From the NCBI GenBank assembly GCA_016719395.1, contig JADJZF010000009.1, positions 136,244-200,243 of the forward strand: DNA of 64,000 nucleotides, in the 5' to 3' direction. Numbering within the stretch: position 1 is the first letter of the stretch; each line of letters starts with the position of its first letter. The notes under the pieces are model-generated. The model saw only the letters and a program-made list of their open reading frames with translations, had not been told where the DNA came from and did not search any database. A program made the translations under genes and the position numbers. This document shows positions 17,908 through 26,961 of this stretch, in pieces. The stretch comes from Candidatus Amarobacter glycogenicus (GTDB lineage Bacteria > Chloroflexota > Dehalococcoidia > Tepidiformales > Tepidiformaceae).

Positions 17908-18796
17908 CTAAGGATTCGGGCGCCCAAGGCACCGGTTCTTCAAGGTGCGCAGGGCGTATGAGGTGGCATGGAGTCCGAACCTGGCCCAGATCGCCACGAA
18001 CGTCGCGGCATCGAGCAAGAACGTTCCCCGAAGGTGCTTCCGGTAGTAGTGCCACATCCCGCGATGGTGGGCGGCCATGGCGCGGTAGACCGCCTTCCGC
18101 GAGCTTCCCCCCACGCGGTGGCGGATCGTCGCCCCGGGGAAGTAGACCACCTCGAGTCCGGCGTCCCTCACCCTGCGGCAGTAGTCGACGTCCTCGATGC
18201 TGAAGAAATAGGCGGCGTCGAGCAGGCCAACCGCTTCTCGCCCGGCGGTGGATGAACATGAACGCCCCGGAGACCCAGTCCACGGGGCGAACGTCGTCGT
18301 GGGACCAGGCGGTCATCAGGTAGCTGCTTGAGAAGCGGTTGCGGGGGAACAGCCTGGTCGTGAGCGAGTGCCGGTTGAAGAAGGCATTCCTGTGGCCGGG
18401 GAATGCACGGGCGCTGGGCTGGATCGAACCATCGGAGTTCAGGATTCGGGCGCCTGCGACGCCGGCGTCCGGGTGCCCGGAGAGGTACGCGGCGGCGGCG
18501 AGGGCACCGGCATCCAGCAGTACCGCGTCGGGATTGAGGAGGCAGACAACGTCGCACGTTTCGAGCACCCGCATGCCGGCATTCGCGGCGGCAGCGAAAC
18601 CGACGTTGCGTTCCTCCTCGATGACCTGGACCACTGGCCAGCGCCGCCGGACCGCCTCGGGAGCCCCATCGCCAGAGTCGTTGTCCACCACCACCGTCGT
18701 CTCGAGGAGCGCGGGGAGGTGGCATTCGATGGATTCGAGGCAGTGGAGCAGGAGCTCGCGGCACTTGTAACTCACGACCACGATACCCAGCCTCAC
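17908..18796 (-). CDS. GT2-family glycosyltransferase, frameshifted
   Basis: Rhamnosyltransferase-like GT-A enzyme: GIVVVSYKCRELLLHCLESI, VVVDNDSGDG, RNVGFAAAANAGM, and the DxD-like LLNPDAVLL. After VSGAFMFIHRR the frame breaks near 18235. The continuation EAVGLLDAAYFFSIEDVDYCRRVRDAGLEVVYFPGA (catalytic ED region, then HRVGGSSRK and a membrane-proximal tail) is one base out of phase. All domain blocks are present over 295 codons, so one indel explains it. GTG start overlaps the upstream glycosyltransferase stop as GTGA. It probably extends the polymer begun by the WecA-like enzyme, with an activated sugar such as dTDP-rhamnose. Confidence 0.85.
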
Positions 18797-19890
18797 GAGA
18801 CGACCTCCCGGTAGACGTCGACCGTCTCGGCGGCTGCGCGTTCCCAGGAGAAGCGGGCTGCGAACTCGAGTGCCTGCGCCGAAAGTTCCGCTCGCAGCCC
18901 TGGGGTGGTCAACAGGCGGACAGCCTCGACGGCGATCACCGATGGGTCCCGGGCCGGGACGAAGACTGCAGCGCCCGCCAGCACTTCAGAGACCGCGGGC
19001 GCATCGGCCGCAACGACCGGCGTGCCGCAGGCCATCGCCTCCAGGGGTGGCAGCCCGAAGCCTTCGAACAGCGAGGGAAACAACAGTGCCGTCGCGCCGG
19101 TGAGCAACGGAGCAAGGGCATCATCCGGGACGTAACCGAGAAAGCGGACCGACCTGGACACGCCAAGGCGCCCGGCTTCGCGTTCAAGCCCGGCACTCAG
19201 CCGGCCGGGATTCCCGGCGAGCGCGAGGATGGTCCCCGGTGCCTGCGCGAGTATCGCGGGCATCGCGCGGATGGCGTCCACTGCGCGCTTGCCGGGCTCG
19301 GCGGTGCCCAGGCAAAGCAGGTAAGGCGATTCGAGCGACAACTCCCTGCGAGCGGCTGCGACTTCTTCCGCCGAGGCCGGCGCCAGGCCCGCTCGCGGCG
19401 CTTCTGCTATGACACGGACGTGTTCCGGCGGGTAGCCAAGGTAGCGCACGACATCGGCGGCAACGGTCGCCGATGGCACGATGACGCGGGCCGCGCGCTT
19501 CGCGCACCGGGCGAGGTACCGGTAGTAGCGGCGATGCCACGAGGTGTAGCGCGCCGGCATCCGGTAGAACGTCAGGTCGTGGACCGTGGCGACGGCCGGG
19601 ACCACGGTCTTCGGGACGTAGAAGTGGGGCCCGTGATAGACATCCACCTCGGACCGGGCAAGGACGCCGCTGAGCGCGATCGCCTCCCACGCCTGGCGGC
19701 CGCGGCCAGTTGGCCGCGGGCGGATCGTGTCGACGCCAAATGCGAACGGTTCGGGGGCCGCTACGACCAACTCGACGCCCGGAACGGCCGCCAGCGCTCG
19801 CCCGAGTTCGACCGTGTAGACGCCCGCCCCGGCTGGCCGGGCCGGCAGTGCGCTTGCGTTGTAGAAGACCCGGAGGGGCCGCCCGTTCAT
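18793..19890 (-). CDS. GT4-family glycosyltransferase
   Basis: 365-aa GT-B glycosyltransferase. N-terminal ASALPARPAGAGVYTVELGRAL binds acceptor. The C-terminal nucleotide-sugar domain has LGTAEPGKRAVDAIRAM, VRFLGYVPDDALAPLL, and the E-x7-E motif in LFPSLFEGFGLPPLEAMACGTPVVAADAPAVSEV. No signal or membrane segment, so cytoplasmic. A TAGGAT box ends 6 nt before the ATG with no Shine-Dalgarno, so the transcript is probably leaderless. Co-transcribed with the following GT2 gene. Confidence 0.9.
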   Translation of the reverse strand: MNGRPLRVFYNASALPARPAGAGVYTVELGRALAAVPGVELVVAAPEPFAFGVDTIRPRPTGRGRQAWEAIALSGVLARSEVDVYHGPHFYVPKTVVPAVATVHDLTFYRMPARYTSWHRRYYRYLARCAKRAARVIVPSATVAADVVRYLGYPPEHVRVIAEAPRAGLAPASAEEVAAARRELSLESPYLLCLGTAEPGKRAVDAIRAMPAILAQAPGTILALAGNPGRLSAGLEREAGRLGVSRSVRFLGYVPDDALAPLLTGATALLFPSLFEGFGLPPLEAMACGTPVVAADAPAVSEVLAGAAVFVPARDPSVIAVEAVRLLTTPGLRAELSAQALEFAARFSWERAAAETVDVYREVVS

Positions 19891-19896
19891 CCGGCG

Positions 19897-19923
19897 ATCC
19901 TAACGGAAGGGCGAAACTATAAT
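19897..19923. promoter_or_regulatory. Divergent leaderless-type promoters (GT4 / rmlA)
   Basis: Minus strand TAGGAT (19902-19897) ends 6 nt before the GT4 ATG; plus strand TATAAT (19918-19923) ends 7 nt before the rmlA ATG. The two -10 boxes are 15 bp apart in a 40-bp intergenic gap, so polymerase occupancy at one should affect the other. Confidence 0.65.
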
Positions 19924-19930
19924 CGCGGCC

Positions 19931-20816
19931 ATGAAGGGCGTCGTGTTGGCCGGAGGCAAGGGCAGCCGCTTGCGGCCCTTCACCTACTCGGGCGCCAAGC
20001 AGTTGGTCCCCGTCGCGAACATCCCGGTCCTCCATTTCCCCGTCCGCCAATTGGTGGATGCCGGGATAACCGAGATCGCGCTCGTAGTCGGCGATACGGA
20101 GCCGCAGATCAGGTCCGCGATGGGCGACGGCAGCGTGTTCGGAGCAAGGTTCACCTACATCCGCCAGGAAACCCCGCTCGGCATCGCCCATGGGCTCGGA
20201 CTATGCCGTGACTTCGCCGGCGCGGAGCCGGTCGTCCTCTACCTGGGCGACAACGTGCTCCTCGGCGGGATCAGCACCTTCGTCGAGCGCTTCGCCGGGT
20301 CGACGGCACAGGGCGCGGTTGTGCTGAAGGAGGTCGAAGACCCGCGCGCGTTCGGGGTTGCCGTCGTCGAACACGAACGCCTCAAGCGAGTGGTCGAGAA
20401 GCCCCCGCAACCGCCGTCGAACCTCGCCGTGATCGGCGTCTACGCCTTCCGGCCGGAGGTCTTCGAGGTCATCGCCGCGCTGAGACCCAGCGCGCGCGGC
20501 GAACTCGAAATCGCTGACGCAATCAACGGGCTGATTAATGCCGGCCTGGGCGTCGAGGCGACCGTGACCAGCGCCTACTGGATCGACACGGGGAAGATGG
20601 AGGACATGCTCAGCGCGAACCGGGCCATCCTCGACACCTGCGCCGATGCCACCGACCCTGCCGCACATATCATCGGCGGCTCGAAGCGCGGGGTGGCGGC
20701 CATCGCCTCCGGGGCGCGGCTGGAAGCGTGCGAGCTCATCGGTCCGGTAGCCATCGGCGCCGGCGCCGAACTTCGGGGCTGCCGGATCGGGCCTTACGTG
20801 GCCGTCGGCAGCGCGC
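19931..20816 (+). CDS. rmlA: Glucose-1-phosphate thymidylyltransferase (long form), 3' truncated
   Basis: Makes dTDP-glucose for dTDP-rhamnose synthesis. Nucleotidyltransferase signature VLAGGKGSRLRPFTYSGAKQLVPVANIPV at the start, then GDTEPQIRSAMGDGS, YLGDNVLL, WIDTGKMEDML, and the beginning of a left-handed beta-helix (GARLEACELIGPVAIGAGAELRGCRIGPYVAVGS). Long-form RmlA proteins continue for roughly 60 more residues of hexapeptide repeats. Here the frame runs at about residue 295 straight into rmlB sequence. The catalytic domain is whole, but the C-terminal end and the stop codon are missing. Confidence 0.85.
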
Positions 20817-21791
20817 GGGTTCATCGGCAGCCACGTCGCGCGGGCGTTCGTCACCGACGGCTGGGAGGTGACGAACCTCGACAAACTCACCTATGCAGCG
20901 AACCCCGCCAACGTCGCCGGCCTCGCCGGGCAACCGAATTACCGGTTCATCGAAGGCGACCTTTGCGACGCCACCCTCGTCCACGACCTCGTGGCGGGGA
21001 TGGACCTTGTCCTCAACTTCGCCGCCGAGACCCACGTCGACCGCTCGCTCCTCGACCCGGCAGTTTTCGCGCGGACGGATGTCGAAGGCGTCGTGTGCCT
21101 GCTGGAGGCGATTCGCGCCGATGGCCGGGCCGCCCTCCTGCACATGTCCACCGACGAGGTCTTCGGCTCCCTCCCCGAGCCGGAAGAAGCCGCGGAGGAC
21201 GCCCCGTTTGCTCCCACTTCGCCGTACTCCGCGAGCAAGGCAGCCGCCGAACTGATGGTCGGGGCTTATCGCGAAACCTACGGCCTGCCCGTGACTGTGA
21301 TTCGCTGCTGCAACGTGTTTGGTCCGTTTCAGCACATCGAGAAGTTCATCCCGCTCTTCACGATGCGTGCGCTCGCGGGCGAGCCGATGCCGCTCTACGG
21401 CGATGGCCTGCAGCAGCGCGAGTGGTTGTACGTGGACGACCTGGTGGAGGCCATCCGGTTCGTCGCCCGTGGGTCTTCCTCCGATATCCGTGAGATCAAC
21501 GTCGGTTCCGGGCACCGGGTGACCAACATCGAGATCGCCAGGCGTATTTGCGAGTTGACCGAGCGGCCGGGCTCCCTGATCCATCCCGTGCTCGACCGCC
21601 CCGGGCATGACCGCCGCTACGCGATCGACTGGTCGAAGCTGCGGGCCACGGGCTGGTCGCCGAAGGTCGACTTCGAGGACGGACTTGCGCGGACCGTCGC
21701 GTGGTATACCGCGCACGGCCGGGAGCGGGCTGAGGGAGACGACCGCTTCGCCGGGTACTTCCGCGAGCAGTACGGCCAACGCCTGGAGTAG
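20817..21791 (+). CDS. rmlB: dTDP-glucose 4,6-dehydratase, 5' truncated
   Basis: Extended SDR catalysing the second step to dTDP-rhamnose. The frame begins inside the Rossmann motif (GFIGSHVARAFVTDGWEVTNLDKLTYAAN). About nine N-terminal residues, including the MxxLVTGGA start, are absent. The first available ATG/GTG is at 20862-20868, too late for a functional NAD site. Catalytic MSTDEVFGS (Thr-Asp-Glu) and YSASKAAAE (Tyr-x3-Lys) are present, as are HGRERAEGD and the normal C-terminus. The missing start coincides with the missing rmlA end, pointing to one deletion at the junction. Confidence 0.85.
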   Translation, partial: GFIGSHVARAFVTDGWEVTNLDKLTYAANPANVAGLAGQPNYRFIEGDLCDATLVHDLVAGMDLVLNFAAETHVDRSLLDPAVFARTDVEGVVCLLEAIRADGRAALLHMSTDEVFGSLPEPEEAAEDAPFAPTSPYSASKAAAELMVGAYRETYGLPVTVIRCCNVFGPFQHIEKFIPLFTMRALAGEPMPLYGDGLQQREWLYVDDLVEAIRFVARGSSSDIREINVGSGHRVTNIEIARRICELTERPGSLIHPVLDRPGHDRRYAIDWSKLRATGWSPKVDFEDGLARTVAWYTAHGRERAEGDDRFAGYFREQYGQRLE

Positions 21792-21795
21792 GGAG

Positions 21796-22713
21796 TCAGG
21801 GAAGGATGGCGAGTTCCGCGATGAGCGGCCGGTGGTCGCTGCCTTCGCCGCGCCCTTCCCGGATGGAGAGACAAACCACCCCGGCGCTGTGGAAGACGTG
21901 GTCGATGCGGATCGGACGGAGCTTGCGGCCCTGCGGCCAGGTCGTTGCGTTGCCACGGCCGCGCTCCTCGTGGCAGCTGTCGAGTCCCAGGCCCTTCAGC
22001 TTCCGATACCAGGTGTGGTGCTGGTTCATGTTGAAGTCACCCGCCACCACAACCGGGCCAGTCTCAGTCCGAAGCTCACCCAGGATCGTCTTCCAGCCCG
22101 CATTCCACTCGGCGGCGAGCCACGCCCCGAGGCCTGGCGACGTCGGGTGCAAGCCGTAAAGGACGACGGGCGCGCCGTCGATGCGGATCGTCGCGCGGAT
22201 GAACGGACGTCCGCCGGCAAACAGCACAGCGCTGTCTTCAAGCGGCAACTTTGAGTAGAGCACCGTGCCGAAGTACGGGTTTTCCAGACCCAGGACCCGG
22301 TGCGGGTACCGATCGAGGAGACCGGCGTCGTTCAGCGCGGCCTCCATGCCCGGTCCGTACTCCTGGAGGAACAGCACATCCGGGTCGGCCGAGGAGACTT
22401 CAGCGGCGATGCCGGAAAAGTCGGGGTTGTCGAAGTAGACGTTCGCAGTCATCAGCCGCAGCCGCGGAGCGGCGGTGGCCTGCGCGGGAATGGCCTCCGC
22501 CGGCCCGTAGTCCGGGAGCACCCAGGCGAGGTGGAAGACAACGACGATGACCGCGGCACCCGCCGGGACCCATCGCCGGCATGCGATAGCAGCAGTGGCG
22601 ACCGGGTAGGCGGGGAGGTAGATCCAGAACGTATAGGCGTCGGCCCAGATCAGCAGGAGGTTCGTGTCCGGCCTGAGGATGCGCGCGCAGATGAATCCCA
22701 ACAGTGGTGTCAT
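21796..22713 (-). CDS. Endonuclease/exonuclease/phosphatase-family membrane protein
   Basis: 305 aa from the first ATG. Two or more hydrophobic helices (about 1-75) precede an EEP catalytic domain with LMTANVYFDNPD, LFLQEYGPG, YGLHPTSPG, VVAGDFNMNQ and the final GSDHRPLIAEL, the metal and His residues of this fold. The open frame continues upstream of ATG 22713 with a hydrophobic LDFAFALAALA, but no ATG, GTG or TTG occurs there. The true N-terminus may therefore be longer or damaged. Family members cleave nucleic acids, lipids or phosphodiesters; substrate unknown. Confidence 0.8.
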   Translation of the reverse strand: MTPLLGFICARILRPDTNLLLIWADAYTFWIYLPAYPVATAAIACRRWVPAGAAVIVVVFHLAWVLPDYGPAEAIPAQATAAPRLRLMTANVYFDNPDFSGIAAEVSSADPDVLFLQEYGPGMEAALNDAGLLDRYPHRVLGLENPYFGTVLYSKLPLEDSAVLFAGGRPFIRATIRIDGAPVVLYGLHPTSPGLGAWLAAEWNAGWKTILGELRTETGPVVVAGDFNMNQHHTWYRKLKGLGLDSCHEERGRGNATTWPQGRKLRPIRIDHVFHSAGVVCLSIREGRGEGSDHRPLIAELAILP

Positions 22714-22825
22714 CGCGAGGGCAGCAAGGGCGAACGCGAAGTCCAGCGCGCGGCTCCGCCGGGAGGCTTTCCAGGGAAAGCACCGGCCCAGGAAACCCCG
22801 AATCAGGCGCCCGCTCCCGCGGAGT

Positions 22826-24109
22826 TCACGGTGTGTGCTGCCAGTCCAGCATCATGGCATCGATCTCCTCGCCCGCCTCCACGACCGTCACGTCCTCCGG
22901 TATCACGGTCAGAGCGTTCGCGCTGCTCATCCCGGTGAGGATGTTGCTCCCCTGCGGACCGCTGAGGTCGGCATACCAGCGGCCATCCTCGCCCTGCGTG
23001 ACGATGCAGCGGGCGAAGTAGCGCCGCGGGTCCGGATTCACGACGCGCTCCCGCACAATCGCGCGAACCGAGGGACGCTCCCACCCCTGCTTCCCCAGCA
23101 TCTTGAAGATCGCGGGCCGCCCGAAGAGCTCGAACGAGACCATCGAGCTCACCGGGTTGCCGGGGAGCCCGAGGTGCGGGATGCGCCGCCCGTCCGGCGC
23201 TGCGAACGCGCCGAAGGCCAATGGCTTCCCGGGCCGCATTCGCACCGTCCAGAAGTCGACCTGCCCTTCGCGGGCGAGGACATCCTTGACCACGTCGAAA
23301 TCTCCGCGGGAGACGCCAGCAGAGGTCACCAACATGTCCGCATCGAGCCCTTCGCGGAGCTTGCTCGTCAGGTCTTCGATGGTGTCCTTCGCGATGCCGA
23401 GCACCCTGGGGACCCCGCCGAAACTGGCCACCTGGGCGGCGACGGCGGCGGAATTAGCATCGTAGATCCGCCCGGGGAGGAGCGCCTCTCCGGGCGGTGT
23501 CACTTCATCGCCTGTCGAGAGAATTGCGACGACCGGGCGGCGGAAGACCGCGACTTCAGTGAGGCCGAGGGAACTGAGGACGCCGATTTCCGAGGCGCGA
23601 AGGACGCGCCCTGCCTCGATGACGCGGTTGCCGGCCCGCACATCGCCTCCTCGTTCGCGTACGTTCGCTCCGTGCTTCGCGGCCTTGAAGACAGCGACTT
23701 CTCCGCCGGGCCGTGGCTGTTCGTTCGGGCCCCGCAGCACTTCGTCGGTCTCTTCGAACGGCACGACGGCATCGGCGCCCGGGGGGATCGGGGCGCCGGT
23801 CATGATCCGGGCCGCCTCGCCCGGGCCGATCGGCACATCCGAGACATAGCCGGCAGCGAGGTTGGTGATCACACGGAGGCGGACGGGTGCGGCTTCACTG
23901 GCGCCTGCTGTATCGGCCGCTCGCAGGGCGTAACCATCCATCCCCGTGTTCGCCAGGGGTGGCAAGTCGTACGGCGAAACGACATCTGCCGCGAGGACCT
24001 GTCCAAGCGCGGCAAGGAGCGGCTTCCGTTCAACGGGCAGCCGCTGGAAGTTCGCGAGGATCCGTTCGCGCGCCTCTTCGACGCTGATCATCTCGGAGTG
24101 AGTGGGCAC
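22826..24109 (-). CDS. moeA: Molybdopterin molybdotransferase
   Basis: Inserts molybdate into adenylylated molybdopterin. 427 aa: SVEEARERILANF, the PLANTGMDGYALRAADT loop, IMTGAPIPPGADAVVPFEET, VRERGGDVRAGN, the MoCF domain VAILSTGDEV ... YDANSAAVAAQV ... MLVTSAGVSRGDFDVVKDVL, PGKPLAFG, LGLPGNPVSSMVSFELF, then domain IV. The GTG start at 24109 could be replaced by ATG at 24091. It complements the moaB/mog gene at 13.1 kb. Confidence 0.95.
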   Translation of the reverse strand: MPTHSEMISVEEARERILANFQRLPVERKPLLAALGQVLAADVVSPYDLPPLANTGMDGYALRAADTAGASEAAPVRLRVITNLAAGYVSDVPIGPGEAARIMTGAPIPPGADAVVPFEETDEVLRGPNEQPRPGGEVAVFKAAKHGANVRERGGDVRAGNRVIEAGRVLRASEIGVLSSLGLTEVAVFRRPVVAILSTGDEVTPPGEALLPGRIYDANSAAVAAQVASFGGVPRVLGIAKDTIEDLTSKLREGLDADMLVTSAGVSRGDFDVVKDVLAREGQVDFWTVRMRPGKPLAFGAFAAPDGRRIPHLGLPGNPVSSMVSFELFGRPAIFKMLGKQGWERPSVRAIVRERVVNPDPRRYFARCIVTQGEDGRWYADLSGPQGSNILTGMSSANALTVIPEDVTVVEAGEEIDAMMLDWQHTP

Positions 24110-24166
24110 GAGATCGATTGTCGGCCCCGTCGCGGCTGCTTGTCGATTCGCAGCCTCCGGGAGACA

Positions 24167-24194
24167 GCGATGCCGCCCGGGCGGGCGGCATCGC
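24167..24194. terminator. Perfect 12-bp GC-rich hairpin
   Basis: GCGATGCCGCCC (24167-24178) and its exact reverse complement (24183-24194) flank a GGGC loop. It lies 24 nt after the Lrp-like stop and before moeA. No U-run follows on the minus strand, so it is either a Rho-assisted stop or an mRNA-stabilising end. Confidence 0.5.
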
Positions 24195-24217
24195 GAGAAA
24201 TCCTGAGACGCCGGCGG

Positions 24218-24469
24218 TCAGGCCAGGCGTACCGCCAGGCAGGTGGTGGTGCGTTGCACACCGGAGACCTTCTGGACCGCTTCGGTGATGGCGTTCCCGA
24301 GACTATCGAGGTCATCGGCTTCGAGCTGGACGATCACGTCGTAGGGGCCGGTCACCGTGTCGACGGCGGCGACGCGGGCGCCTGGGTAGGTGAACTCCGC
24401 GATGGCGGAACTGACCGCTTTGGCCTTGCCGACATCGGTTTCGATAAGGACGTAGCCTCGAACGGCCAT
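24218..24469 (-). CDS. Stand-alone Lrp/AsnC ligand-binding (RAM) domain protein
   Basis: 83 aa, MAVRGYVLIETDVGKAKAVS... VDTVTGPYDVIVQLEADDLDSLGNAI, the alpha/beta RAM fold of AsnC regulators without the HTH domain. AGGAGG lies 5 nt before the ATG. Such SMBD-like proteins bind amino acids and may hetero-oligomerise with full-length Lrp proteins. No partner gene is adjacent, so the effector is unknown. Confidence 0.85.
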   Translation of the reverse strand: MAVRGYVLIETDVGKAKAVSSAIAEFTYPGARVAAVDTVTGPYDVIVQLEADDLDSLGNAITEAVQKVSGVQRTTTCLAVRLA

Positions 24470-24590
24470 GGGAGCCTCCTGAAGTCCGCGAGTCGCGGGG
24501 GCTGATCTTTCCGTGCGGTAAGGCGGCATGTCAAGAAGATGCCGGTCTGCGGCAGGTAGCGCCGAACCGGATAGCCCGGCGCACGGGTGG

Positions 24591-25880
24591 TTACTTCGAT
24601 GCCAGCCGCACCCGGAAGGTCGTCCCCTTCCCCGGGGCCGATTCGACCGTGATCCGTCCGCCGTGCGCCTCGACGATCCATTTCCCGATCGCCAGGCCGA
24701 GCCCGGTCCCGCCCTTGGACCGCGTCCGCTCGCTATCGGAACGGTAGAACCGGTCGAAAATGTGCTTCTGGTCCGCTTCGGAGATCCCCGCACCGTCATC
24801 CGAGACTTCCAGCTCGACGTGGCCGCCTTGCGGCTCGCAGCGAACGCGGACGACGCCCCCAGGAGCCGCGTACTTCAGGGCGTTGTCCACCAGGATCATC
24901 AGGAGTTGCCGCAAGCGGACGGTGTCGCCCTGCATCGAGCTGGGGGAGATCGTGGATTCGAGGCGCGTGCCGCGGACATCGGCCAGTGCGGACATATCTC
25001 GCACCACCTCATCCGCCAGCGCGCCCAGGTCCATCGGCGCCAGGAGCAGGTTCCCACGGCCTTCGTCAGCGCGCGCCAGGGTCGTGAGGTCGGCAACGAG
25101 CACGCCGAGATGCTCGAGTTCGGAGGCGACGGCCTCGGCCTGGTCCAGCCGGGATTCCACCGTAGCCTCCGGGTCTTCGAGAAGGAGAGAGGTGTTCGCG
25201 CGGGCGATCGCGAGCGGCGTGCGCAACTCGTGTGAAGCGTCGGAGACAAAGCGGCGTTGGGACTCCAGCACGGCGCGGATTGGCCCCAGCGTCCGGCCCG
25301 CGAGCCACCAGCCACTGACGAGCGCCGCGAGGAGTGCGACACCGCCGCCCAGGATCGTCACCGTTGTCAGCGTTTCCAACTGGTGCTGCTTCGAACTGAG
25401 CGACCGCCCGGTCACCAGGAATGTCCCATCGCCGAGGTCCACGACGAGCATGCGGTAGTCCTCGTCTTCGCCGCGGATGTCGCGCGGTCCCTCCACGCTG
25501 TTGACCAGCGAGGCGAGGTCGATCCCGCGAAGGTCCACGCGCCGGGGGTTCGAAAGGACATCCCCCGCGTCGTCGAGGAGGGCGTAGAACACGTCGCTCG
25601 AGATCAGCCGGAGGCGTTCATCATCGGTTTCGTGCTCGTCTTCATCGTGCTCATCTTCGTCGTCGTCCGCTGGCGGAGCCCCGGCAGAAGGAGTGGCTGT
25701 GGGCAGTGCGAGAGCCCCCGTCGCCGAGAGTTCGCGCGCCGCAGCCCGGAGGCTCTGGTCGATTTCGCGCTCCAGGTCGTCGCGCAGCAGTCCATAGGTG
25801 ATGGCGCCGATGCTGGCCACCGTAAGGACGAGCGCCCCGACATACCACGCGGTCAACGTCAGCCGTGCTCGTCCGAACAA
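24591..25880 (-). CDS. Sensor histidine kinase with acidic His-rich extracytoplasmic loop
   Basis: 429 aa, TTG start directly after the response regulator stop. Helices at about 8-32 and 172-195 bound an extracytoplasmic domain. Residues 71-88 of it are nearly all Asp, Glu and His (PADDDEDEHDEDEHETDD), looking like a metal or polycation binding strip. HAMP-like linker, then HisKA FVSDASHELRTPLA (His217), N-box VDNALKYAAPGG (Asn333), G1 DDGAGI, F-box FDRFYRSD, and G2 GTGLGLAI. All catalytic motifs are intact. Architecture is OmpR/EnvZ-CpxA class. The acidic loop resembles the tail of the secreted protein encoded divergently at 26680, suggesting both see the same ligand (inferred). Confidence 0.92.
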   Translation of the reverse strand: MFGRARLTLTAWYVGALVLTVASIGAITYGLLRDDLEREIDQSLRAAARELSATGALALPTATPSAGAPPADDDEDEHDEDEHETDDERLRLISSDVFYALLDDAGDVLSNPRRVDLRGIDLASLVNSVEGPRDIRGEDEDYRMLVVDLGDGTFLVTGRSLSSKQHQLETLTTVTILGGGVALLAALVSGWWLAGRTLGPIRAVLESQRRFVSDASHELRTPLAIARANTSLLLEDPEATVESRLDQAEAVASELEHLGVLVADLTTLARADEGRGNLLLAPMDLGALADEVVRDMSALADVRGTRLESTISPSSMQGDTVRLRQLLMILVDNALKYAAPGGVVRVRCEPQGGHVELEVSDDGAGISEADQKHIFDRFYRSDSERTRSKGGTGLGLAIGKWIVEAHGGRITVESAPGKGTTFRVRLASK

Positions 25881-26558
25881 TCAGCCCTCCCGGATCGCGT
25901 AACCGGCGCCCCGGACGGTGCGGATCAGCTTCATCTCAAAGTCCTTGTCGATCTTGGTCCGCAGGTAGTGGATGTACATGTCCACGACGTTGGAGTCCGT
26001 CAGGACGTCGTAGTTCCAGACGGTGTCGAGGAGGCGCGTGCGCGTCATCACCTGGCCGGCGTGCCGCATCAACTCTTCCAGGAGCACAAACTCCTTGGCG
26101 GTCAGGTCGATCGTCTTCCCGCCGCGTACGGCCTCCCGCGTGAGCAGGTTCAGTTCGAGGTCACCGACGCGAAGGATCTGTCCTTCGAGGGACCCCGGCG
26201 AGTTCCGCCGCCCGAGTGCCCGGACGCGAGCCAGTAGCTCCTGGGGCGCGAAAGGCTTCACCAGGTAGTCGTCCGCGCCGGCATCGAGCCCGGCTACCCG
26301 GTCCCTGACGGCATCCCGCGCCGTGAGCAGCAGGATCGGTGTGCGCACGCCGTCTCGCCGGATCCTGCGTGTGATTTCAAAGCCATCGAGGGACGGAAGC
26401 ATGACATCGAAAACAAAGACGTCGTACTGCTCCATCCCCGCCTGTGTCAGACCCTCGAGGCCATCGGCAACGCAGTCGACGACGTGGCCTTCGGCGGTGA
26501 AGATCCGCCTGATCGCCGTCGCGAGGCTGTCGTCGTCCTCAACCAACAGGATGTGCAT
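25881..26558 (-). CDS. OmpR/PhoB-family response regulator
   Basis: 225 aa from ATG 26558 (MHILLVEDDDSLATAIRR). Receiver domain: acidic pocket EDD, phospho-acceptor Asp in FDVMLPSLDGF, LLTARDA, and KPFAPQELLARV. C-terminal winged helix with RVGDLELNLLTREAVRGG, LTAKEFVLLEELMRHAGQVMTRTRLLDTVWNYD and VVDMYIHYLRTKID. Partner of the kinase 3' to it. Divergent from the acidic-protein operon, with a 121-bp shared upstream region (26559-26679), the natural target site. Confidence 0.94.
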   Translation of the reverse strand: MHILLVEDDDSLATAIRRIFTAEGHVVDCVADGLEGLTQAGMEQYDVFVFDVMLPSLDGFEITRRIRRDGVRTPILLLTARDAVRDRVAGLDAGADDYLVKPFAPQELLARVRALGRRNSPGSLEGQILRVGDLELNLLTREAVRGGKTIDLTAKEFVLLEELMRHAGQVMTRTRLLDTVWNYDVLTDSNVVDMYIHYLRTKIDKDFEMKLIRTVRGAGYAIREG

Positions 26559-26679
26559 GTGCGTCTCGATGACAGCAAACGACGGCAGTCGCTGCATGTG
26601 AGGATTCTTATCTTCGGCCAATCTCCATCTTAGTCCCGCCCTCCAGCATGGGATCCAACACCTGCGGAGGAACACGAGC

Positions 26680-26961
26680 ATGGAAAAGCGCGTCGCAATG
26701 ATTACGGGGACGGTCTTCGCCGGAGTGCTGGCGGCCGGTGCCATCGCTGCGCCGGTTGGGCCGCTTGCCGGCGGTCAGGGAGATTCTGGCGAGAGCGCGC
26801 TCGTTCGCCTCGCAGATGCGCCCGGCGCCGTCCTCGCGGTCTTCAGCGATGAGGACGAAGACGACGACGAGTACGAAGACGAAGACCATGAAGACGGCGG
26901 CGAGCGCGAGCACGAAGACGACGACGACCACGACGAAGAACACGACGAGGATGACGACTGA
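26680..26961 (+). CDS. Secreted acidic (Asp/Glu/His-rich) protein
   Basis: 93 aa with a signal-like hydrophobic segment (about 6-30), a short linker, then a tail (57-93) almost wholly Asp, Glu and His. No known enzyme motif. GGAGG lies 9 nt before the ATG. Low-complexity acidic tails of this kind chelate divalent cations or ferric iron; that is inference. It heads a three-gene operon (stop overlaps the next ATG as TGATG) and faces the two-component genes. GAC/GAA/GAG codon repetition makes the DNA at 26850-26955 repetitive. Confidence 0.8.
   Translation: MEKRVAMITGTVFAGVLAAGAIAAPVGPLAGGQGDSGESALVRLADAPGAVLAVFSDEDEDDDEYEDEDHEDGGEREHEDDDDHDEEHDEDDD

Noticed and set aside
26850..26955. Repetitive GAC/GAA/GAG tract that could look like a short tandem repeat or CRISPR-like array
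   Set aside because: It is in frame and encodes the acidic tail of an exported protein; there are no spacer-repeat units.
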